This document shows, piece by piece, positions 6,799 to 11,309 of a stretch of 11,309 nt of DNA. Position numbers and translations under genes: made by a program. The notes under the pieces are model-generated. The model searched no databases. It saw only the letters and a list, made by a program, of their open reading frames with translations, and had not been told where the DNA came from. This DNA is from Parabacteroides sp. (lineage in GTDB: Bacteria; Bacteroidota; Bacteroidia; Bacteroidales; Tannerellaceae): the NCBI GenBank assembly GCA_020026285.1, contig JAHHQS010000129.1, positions 1-11,309 on the forward strand, read 5' to 3'. How positions within the stretch are numbered: the first letter of the stretch is position 1; every line of letters begins with the position of its first letter.

Positions 6799-8136
6799 TT
6801 ATTTCTTGATAAACCATCCAACATAAGCTATACCGATAGAGAATTCATTTTCACTATTATATTTACTTGTGCCGAATACTTTGTGAGTTCCAATCTGACG
6901 AGTTGTATAGTCAGCTTTTACGACTAAATTAGGTAGTGCAAACCAGTTAAGACCTGCTGTCCACATACTAACTTGACAACGTTTATCCATAACCAATCCT
7001 TTTTCTCCCTCTTCCTGAGGATTGTAATATTCGTATCTTACGAATGGATAGATAACTGGACATTTATCATTTTTAATAACAGAACTGATATTAAAACCAA
7101 CTTCACCACCGTAGCTGACTGCTCTTTTTGCAATAGGAGTTAATTTTGAATATGGAGATGCATTTGATTGTTTTTTATTGGCATCTGTTACGCCACTGGA
7201 ATTACCCATGTTTCCCATAATCAAATTACCTCGTACAGTAACAAATTTGTTTTTATATTGCAAGTCTGCAGAGTAAATTCTTACAGGAACAGAACCTATA
7301 TCAGAATAAGTCTGATGTTTGTCTGAATTAGCACCGGCATTTTTACAATAATAAAAAGAAGAACCGACTCTTAATCCAGGCACGCCCTTATAATCCAAAC
7401 GTGCTACATAACCAGGTGATGTGAAATTATCAGTTTCAAAGAAACCTTGTTTCCCTTTACGTACCCAGTTGTTACGGTCAAAACCGTTGGCATTCAAACC
7501 TGCCACAACTAAGAACTGGTAATCGAATGTAGTGTATTTCTTACCAAAGCTACCATAAAGTTTAATACCTGTTTCATGCCATGTACATGGAATGATTGTA
7601 GTTTCACCTTCTGGACGAACACTTCCAAAGAAATTAATAGGTTCGTGATGGGCATTTGTTAATCCGAAAGGAACAATCAAGTGACCAGCACTAACATTAA
7701 ATGATCTATGTATTAAACGAGTGATATGAAATTGTTCAATAGCAACTTCACCTCCTTTTTCTACTTCTGTTTCGTATTCTCCGTTTTCTGAGTTTTCAAT
7801 TTCGACGGCAGAACCTGTACCTCCAGATTCAAATTCTATTTCAGCTCCTAAAATCCAGTTAGGATTAAACTTGTAATCTAATGCAAGTACAAAACGAGGT
7901 ATTGAAATAGTGTTACGATGTCTTTTTGTATTACCGTTTAATGCACCGTAGTAACGGTTTGTTCCATAGTCTTTAAAACTAGCAACAGCTTCACCATAAC
8001 CTCCAAAACGAAATTTCTTATAAGATTCAACTTCTTGTTGCTCTGAATTTTCGTTTGATTCCGAACGAACCTCTTGCGCCATAGTTGTAGCTATTGTACA
8101 AAGGGAAAGAGATAGTAATTTAAAGAGTATTTTCAT
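6799..8136 (-). CDS. outer-membrane porin, first gene of the redox/iron locus
   Basis: This 445-residue protein has a Sec signal peptide (cleavage likely after TTMA at 20), then an acidic Glu/Ser-rich linker (22-38) and a beta-barrel that starts at FRFGGYGEA (42-50). The run GHLIVPFGLTNAHHEP (151-166) followed by RPEGETTIIPCTWHETG (174-190) is typical of Bacteroidetes porins of the phosphate-selective O/P-like clan. The C-terminus (VGWFIKK) lacks a terminal Phe but has an aromatic strand just before it. It is not a close duplicate of the 404-residue porin downstream. As the promoter-proximal gene it lies about 20 bp from its -7 box, and the regulatory array sits directly upstream. Imelysin follows after 37 bp. 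The substrate cannot be read from the sequence. Confidence 0.8.
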   Translation of the reverse strand: MKILFKLLSLSLCTIATTMAQEVRSESNENSEQQEVESYKKFRFGGYGEAVASFKDYGTNRYYGALNGNTKRHRNTISIPRFVLALDYKFNPNWILGAEIEFESGGTGSAVEIENSENGEYETEVEKGGEVAIEQFHITRLIHRSFNVSAGHLIVPFGLTNAHHEPINFFGSVRPEGETTIIPCTWHETGIKLYGSFGKKYTTFDYQFLVVAGLNANGFDRNNWVRKGKQGFFETDNFTSPGYVARLDYKGVPGLRVGSSFYYCKNAGANSDKHQTYSDIGSVPVRIYSADLQYKNKFVTVRGNLIMGNMGNSSGVTDANKKQSNASPYSKLTPIAKRAVSYGGEVGFNISSVIKNDKCPVIYPFVRYEYYNPQEEGEKGLVMDKRCQVSMWTAGLNWFALPNLVVKADYTTRQIGTHKVFGTSKYNSENEFSIGIAYVGWFIKK

Positions 8137-8156
8137 TATTTTTCAAATATTTTATG

Positions 8157-8188
8157 CAAAAATATGTTGTGTAACATAGTTCGTCAAT
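8157..8188 (-). promoter_or_regulatory. Bacteroidetes-type promoter of the porin-imelysin-DHOR locus
   Basis: On the minus strand the -33 element ATTG (8185-8188) is followed by 20 bp and the exact -7 element TATTTTTG (8157-8164). The start codon at 8136 follows 20 bp later, so the 5' leader must be short. The -33 element overlaps the outermost half-site of the palindrome array. Confidence 0.75.
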
Positions 8189-8295
8189 ACCATTATGTAG
8201 GTATATGTAATAAAAGCATACCTATATCTAGGTATTTATGGCTGTGATACCTATACTTTGGTACGTTTTTTTTGTGTTTACTCATATATAGGTAT
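8187..8295. promoter_or_regulatory. array of four ATACC-N8-GGTAT palindromes, candidate operator
   Basis: Four 18-bp inverted repeats lie in register. Copy 1 is at 8187-8204, copy 2 at 8218-8235 (ATACCTA-TATC-TAGGTAT, perfect 7-bp arms), copy 3 at 8247-8264 (right half GGTAC) and copy 4 at 8278-8295 (left half degenerate, TTACT). Their centres are 31, 29 and 31 bp apart, close to three helical turns, so all would face the same side of the DNA. The first and last half-sites each read GGTATTG outward and merge with the -33 element of a divergent promoter. Such an array suggests cooperative binding by a dimeric regulator controlling both directions. No regulator gene is in the window. The half-site resembles that of the copper sensor CsoR, but the spacing differs, so I assign no family. 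Confidence 0.65.
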
Positions 8296-8325
8296 TGCGG
8301 AGATGGAGTTTCACCGGTACCTTTG
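8294..8325 (+). promoter_or_regulatory. divergent Bacteroidetes-type promoter of a short transcript
   Basis: ATTG (8294-8297), 20 bp, then TACCTTTG (8318-8325) matches the same -33/-7 layout and spacing as the minus-strand promoter at 8157-8188. It points away from the array toward the terminator at 8446-8479. Transcription would start near 8330. Confidence 0.6.
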
Positions 8326-8329
8326 CAAA

Positions 8330-8479
8330 TGAAAAATGTGAACTATTAGTATAATCGCTAATTCCAAAACTTTACGAGAAGATTTATGTAAGCATATAAA
8401 GGTGTTTTTATTGGAATGTTATTATTGGTTATTTTCAATAGAGTTAGGACTTCATTGTGAAATGAGGTCCTTTCTTTTT
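8330..8479 (+). ncRNA. candidate small RNA, about 150 nt, divergent from the redox locus
   Basis: The stretch is bounded by a consensus promoter (8294-8325) and a strong intrinsic terminator (8446-8479). The ATG-initiated frames inside are trivial: one of 6 codons at 8329, immediate stops at 8336 and 8386, and one of 14 codons at 8416 that ends within the terminator stem. A non-coding RNA is the simplest reading, sharing its operator array with the porin-imelysin-DHOR locus. Alternatives are a leader for the downstream kinase gene that ends at an attenuator, or a promoter match arising by chance. I do not recognise any Rfam-type family. Boundaries are estimates. Confidence 0.45.
8446..8479 (+). 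terminator. intrinsic terminator of the candidate small RNA
   Basis: AGGACTTCATT pairs with AATGAGGTCCT (11 bp with one T-G wobble) around the tetraloop GTGA, followed directly by TTCTTTTT. The T-rich tail is on the plus strand only, so it stops plus-strand transcription. No conventional gene precedes it on that strand. Confidence 0.8.
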
Positions 8480-8739
8480 ATATCTCCCTTATTTTGGAGA
8501 TTAATATAAGTATTATTAGTCATAAATTGTTATGTTTTTCCTTAAAAATATTCTTTAGAGAAAATAGTTAAAGAAAGTTTTGGTCATATCTGATTTAATT
8601 GCGAATATTGCATCTTCAAAAAAATCAGCAAATTGTTTTATATTATACAAACCTGCTAGCTTTAACTGGGGGGATTCTTTACATATTATTATATTAGGCA
8701 GTTTTTTGTGCTGAATTTCATTGATAATTATTGGATGTT
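8480..8739. other. 260-bp AT-rich gap before the sugar kinase gene
   Basis: No credible open reading frame or exact TAnnTTTG promoter is seen on the plus strand. It contains two modest inverted repeats: TCTCC/GGAGA at 8483-8500 and TTCTTTA/TAAAGAA at 8551-8575. A G6 run occurs at about 8669. The kinase promoter must lie here or upstream, but I cannot place it. Confidence 0.4.
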
Positions 8740-9633
8740 ATGAAAGATATATGTTGCATTGGTCATATTACGTTGGATAAAATTGTTACTCCCAAATGCA
8801 CAACTTATATGCCGGGAGGTTGTTCTTACTATTTTTCCCATGCATTGAGTCATTTGGATGATACGAAACATTTCAAATTGGTGACCGCAGTTGCTGAATC
8901 AGAAATGCAGGCTGTTGAAGATATTCGAGCAAAAGGAATTGATGTAAAAGTTCTGCCAAGTAAAAATTCTGTGTATTTCGAGAATATTTATGGGGAAAAT
9001 CAGAATAACCGTAAGCAGAGAGTGCTTGCTAAGGCTGATCCATTTACTATAGAAGGATTGAAGGATGTAGATGCCAATATATATTATGTAGGTAGTCTGC
9101 TTTCGGATGATGTATCTTTGGATCTGATCAAGTATCTCTCTTCAAAAGGAACTTTGGCTGTAGAAGCACAGGGATATCTAAGAGAGGTGAGAGGAGAAAA
9201 GGTTTATCCTGTTGATTGGACTGAGAAAAGAGAGGCTCTTAAATATGTAGATATTCTAAAGGTAAATGAAGAGGAAATGGAAGTGCTGACAGGTTGCAAA
9301 GAACCGCGCGAAGCTGCTCTTATTCTGGCAGACTGGGGTGTTAAGGAAGTACTTATTACTTTAGGTAGTCTGGGCTCTTTGATTTATGCAGAAGGAGTAT
9401 TTTATCCTATTCCTGCGTATCCACCAAAAGAATTGGTTGATGCAACCGGATGTGGTGATACTTATGCAACCGGTTATTTATATATGCGAAACAAAGGAGC
9501 TTCGTACACAGAAGCCGGATGTTTTGCTGCTGCTATGTCTACATTGAAGCTTGAACATTCAGGACCTTTCAATCAGACGGAAAAAGATATATTGGATATT
9601 ATCGAGAAATATAGTTCGGAAAAAAGTAAGTAA
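8740..9633 (+). CDS. PfkB-family carbohydrate kinase
   Basis: A complete 297-residue cytosolic kinase of the ribokinase/PfkB fold, normal in length for the family. Visible hallmarks are the N-terminal strand DICCIGHITLDKIV, the substrate-side glycine pair PGGCSYYFSHAL (25-36), the Mg/ATP-side segment KVNEEEMEVLTG (174-185), ITLGSLGSLI (206-215) and PfkB signature 2 DATGCGDTYATGYL (234-247), where Asp240 is the expected catalytic base and the preceding GCG forms the anion hole. The substrate, a sugar, a nucleoside or a polyol, cannot be told from these motifs. ATG at 8740 is chosen; extending the frame to TTG at 8731 adds three residues without need. It stands alone, closed by the terminator at 9674-9709, and converges with the sugar symporter gene. 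Confidence 0.88.
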   Translation: MKDICCIGHITLDKIVTPKCTTYMPGGCSYYFSHALSHLDDTKHFKLVTAVAESEMQAVEDIRAKGIDVKVLPSKNSVYFENIYGENQNNRKQRVLAKADPFTIEGLKDVDANIYYVGSLLSDDVSLDLIKYLSSKGTLAVEAQGYLREVRGEKVYPVDWTEKREALKYVDILKVNEEEMEVLTGCKEPREAALILADWGVKEVLITLGSLGSLIYAEGVFYPIPAYPPKELVDATGCGDTYATGYLYMRNKGASYTEAGCFAAAMSTLKLEHSGPFNQTEKDILDIIEKYSSEKSK

Positions 9634-9673
9634 GGCAGATACTGTTTTACTGATTGTTTATTTATAATGAAGT

Positions 9674-9709
9674 TACCCGTAAGAGTCAGATATTCTTACG
9701 GGTATTTTT
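9674..9709 (+). terminator. intrinsic terminator of the PfkB kinase gene
   Basis: TACCCGTAAGA and TCTTACGGGTA form a perfect 11-bp stem with a 9-nt loop, followed by TTTTT. It lies 40 bp after the kinase stop codon on the same strand. Confidence 0.92.
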
Positions 9710-9977
9710 ATCTCTTTAGCTGATTATGGTTTGTATGTAGTTTTTGTATGGATTTCCCATATCGGGAGAAGGAAATTAAAAAAAATTACAGCTTTTTTGC
9801 CTTGCGTTTATAAGGATTATAAAGGCACTTTGGATTCTTTTGAAAAAGAATGATAAATTCAAATCTTTATAAAATACGATGCAGAGAAGAAAATAATACA
9901 TTACTGTTTACTTTCAAACCTCTTTTTGTGGATACATAATATTACTTTTTGTCTCATCTAAAAAATCATCGGATAGA
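9710..9977. other. 268-bp non-coding gap between convergent genes
   Basis: I see no gene here. It holds a nested inverted repeat at about 9750-9775 (ATTTCC...GGAAAT enclosing TCCC-ATATC-GGGA) and ATTCTTTT/AAAAGAAT around GA at 9834-9851. No exact Bacteroidetes promoter was found on the plus strand, only TAnnnTTTG near-matches with one base too many. Confidence 0.4.
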
Positions 9978-10015
9978 AAAGAGGGTGTATCAATTTTAGT
10001 TGATACACCCTCTTT
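9978..10015 (-). terminator. terminator of the FucP-like gene, possibly bidirectional
   Basis: AAAGAGGGTGTATCAA pairs perfectly over 16 bp with TTGATACACCCTCTTT across a 6-nt loop. On the minus strand the stem ends in TTT followed by TCT, 25 bp after the symporter stop codon. On the plus strand it is followed by GTTTGTC, so it could also stop readthrough from the kinase side. Confidence 0.88.
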
Positions 10016-10040
10016 GTTTGTCTTCAATATATAAAATGAA

Positions 10041-11252
10041 TCAGGCACGTTTCATTCGCCATGCATATAGCATTACGATAAAATAACCAAATAAAGGAAC
10101 AATGAATGATAATGACATGGTTGTATGATCGGCAACGTATCCCATTAATAATGGACCAACAACACCTCCTACAGGAGTCATCATCAGATAGGATGATGCT
10201 CGTTTGGTATAATTCCCCAAACCCTTCAATGCTATAGAGAAGATAGTCGGGAACATAATAGCTTCGAATACATAAATCAGAATCAATCCAATTTTTGATA
10301 TAAGACCGATATTGGCAACAACTAATCCACATGTAATAACAGTTCCGACACCACAGAAAAGAAGGGCTTTTTCTGCACTGACGGATCTCATTACCCAACT
10401 TCCCGTGAAACGTCCTATCATAAATAAACCTAATCCTGCAAATGATAAAACAATAGATGCGTCGTGAGCATTAAGCCATCCATCTTCAACGGCATAGTTG
10501 ATAAAAAAACTATTGATAGATATTTCTGCAATTTCATAACAGAACAAGGCAAAGATTCCAAAAATGAATAATGGATGTGAAGACCACAGGTTCTTGGATG
10601 TTGTAACATCAGAAGTCGTTTTATTGTCATCGTGTACAATTTCAGGAAGTTCTACTTTGGTAAAGATCGCAGCTACAATTAAAACAACGACACCCATCAG
10701 TACGTATGGTTGAGCAATATTACCGACGGCTTCTCCATTTTCCGAAAATAGAAGCCATCCTCCTAATAACGGACCACAGATACAACCTAAACCATTGAAT
10801 GATTGTGCTAAGTTTAATCGGCTTGCAGCAGTTTCCCGGTCTCCAAGTTCAGTCATATAAGGATTTGCAGCAGTTTCCAAGAAGACAAGTCCACAGGCAA
10901 TCACAAATAGAGAGAATAAAAAGAAATTGAAGGATAAAAAGTATTGTCCGGGAATAAACATTAGCGAACCGATACCATAAAGTAGTAATCCTAGAACTAC
11001 ACCTCTTCGATAGCCATGGCGAGTGATAAACAGTCCGGCAGGGATAGCCATCAGAAAATAACCCAGATAAAACATAACCTGAATCATAGCTGAGTGTGTT
11101 CGTGTAATTTCCAATTCTTCCTGGAAGTGTTTGTTCAGCACATCCAGAATGGCATGAGCAAATCCCCATAAGAAAAACAGGGAAGTAACTAAAATAAAAG
11201 GAAGTAGATATTCCTTTTTTACCAATGCATGTTTAACTTCTTGATTATTCAT
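10041..11252 (-). CDS. FucP/GluP-family sugar:H+ symporter (MFS)
   Basis: A 403-residue inner-membrane transporter with about 12 hydrophobic segments, the right size for the fucose-galactose-glucose:H+ symporter family. The first helix LFFLWGFAHAILDVLNKHFQ (25-44) and the helix 4 segment FLETAANPYMTELG (124-137) are family hallmarks. Asp37 and Glu126 align with Asp46 and Glu135 of E. coli FucP, the residues needed for proton coupling and sugar binding. The MFS loop-2 motif appears as GLFITRHGYRRGV (73-85). ATG at 11252 gives the expected short cytosolic N-terminus. The gene is followed by a strong terminator at 9978-10015. Whether it carries fucose, glucose, galactose or another sugar cannot be read from sequence; the convergent PfkB kinase gives only a weak hint of a shared pathway. 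Confidence 0.92.
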   Translation of the reverse strand: MNNQEVKHALVKKEYLLPFILVTSLFFLWGFAHAILDVLNKHFQEELEITRTHSAMIQVMFYLGYFLMAIPAGLFITRHGYRRGVVLGLLLYGIGSLMFIPGQYFLSFNFFLFSLFVIACGLVFLETAANPYMTELGDRETAASRLNLAQSFNGLGCICGPLLGGWLLFSENGEAVGNIAQPYVLMGVVVLIVAAIFTKVELPEIVHDDNKTTSDVTTSKNLWSSHPLFIFGIFALFCYEIAEISINSFFINYAVEDGWLNAHDASIVLSFAGLGLFMIGRFTGSWVMRSVSAEKALLFCGVGTVITCGLVVANIGLISKIGLILIYVFEAIMFPTIFSIALKGLGNYTKRASSYLMMTPVGGVVGPLLMGYVADHTTMSLSFIVPLFGYFIVMLYAWRMKRA

Positions 11253-11280
11253 GATAAAAATATTTGTTATTCAAGTAAAA

Positions 11281-11296
11281 ATGGCAATTGTGCCAT
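11281..11296. promoter_or_regulatory. 16-bp palindrome upstream of the FucP-like gene
   Basis: ATGGCA-ATTG-TGCCAT has perfect 6-bp arms and lies 29-44 bp before the symporter start codon, where a sugar-responsive repressor could bind. No exact -7 box is seen between it and the gene, and the region upstream is cut by the window end. Candidate only. Confidence 0.3.
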
Positions 11297-11309
11297 ATCT
11301 GTAATGATG

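Noticed and set aside
8187..8295. Fur, DtxR or CsoR binding sites
   Set aside because: The ATACC-N8-GGTAT layout does not match the Fur or DtxR consensus, and CsoR-type sites have a different spacer, so no regulator family is assigned.
8416..8460. 14-codon hydrophobic frame in the candidate small RNA
   Set aside because: It ends within the terminator stem and has no ribosome-binding site; too short to support as a gene.
8731..8739. TTG start for the PfkB kinase
   Set aside because: The in-frame ATG at 8740 already gives the full family N-terminus.
9750..9775. Nested inverted repeat as a terminator
   Set aside because: No T-run follows on either strand in the right position, and stronger terminators flank the gap.
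10024..10398. Minus-strand 124-codon frame rich in Cys, Trp and Tyr
   Set aside because: It is an alternative reading frame of the FucP-like gene with unnatural composition.

Overview
The window looks like a chromosomal stretch from a member of the Bacteroidales (Bacteroides, Phocaeicola, Parabacteroides or a close relative). The evidence is AT-rich DNA, promoters of the Bacteroidetes type (TAnnTTTG at -7 with a TTG-containing -33 element), weak or absent Shine-Dalgarno sequences, and lipoproteins whose lipidated cysteine is followed by acidic residues. Its protein set is also typical of that order: a circularly permuted imelysin-like lipoprotein, OprO/P-like porins and a FucP-type sugar permease. 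I see no tRNA, rRNA, insertion sequence, CRISPR array or phage gene.

Region 1 (54-8136, all minus strand) is a seven-gene locus. In transcription order it holds an outer-membrane porin (6799-8136), an imelysin-like lipoprotein (5580-6761), a di-haem oxidoreductase lipoprotein (4032-5468), a second porin (2805-4019), a small mono-haem lipoprotein (2033-2779), a two-domain Rid/chorismatase-like protein (857-2029) and a RIC/YtfE-type di-iron protein (54-743). Four of the junctions between the first six genes are 37 bp or less. The exception, between imelysin and di-haem oxidoreductase, is 111 bp and carries a strong 15-bp hairpin. The RIC gene is set apart by 113 bp with its own possible promoter and palindrome. 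From family knowledge, imelysin plus di-haem oxidoreductase pairs are linked to iron uptake. My inference is a cell-envelope, probably surface-exposed redox and metal-handling complex with its own porins.

Region 2 (8137-8739) is the regulatory centre. Two divergent Bacteroidetes-type promoters face outwards, and between them lie four copies of an ATACC-N8-GGTAT palindrome with centres about 30 bp apart (three good copies and one with a degenerate left half). The outermost half-sites overlap the -33 element of each promoter. The minus promoter drives the seven-gene locus. The plus promoter is followed about 120 bp later by a strong intrinsic terminator with no credible open reading frame in between, so it may make a roughly 150-nt small RNA.

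Region 3 (8740-9633, plus) is a PfkB-family sugar kinase closed by a perfect-stem terminator. Region 4 (10041-11252, minus) is a FucP/GluP-type sugar:H+ symporter closed by a 16-bp perfect-stem terminator that could act in both directions. The two genes converge and may serve sugar use, but nothing visible links them to the redox locus.
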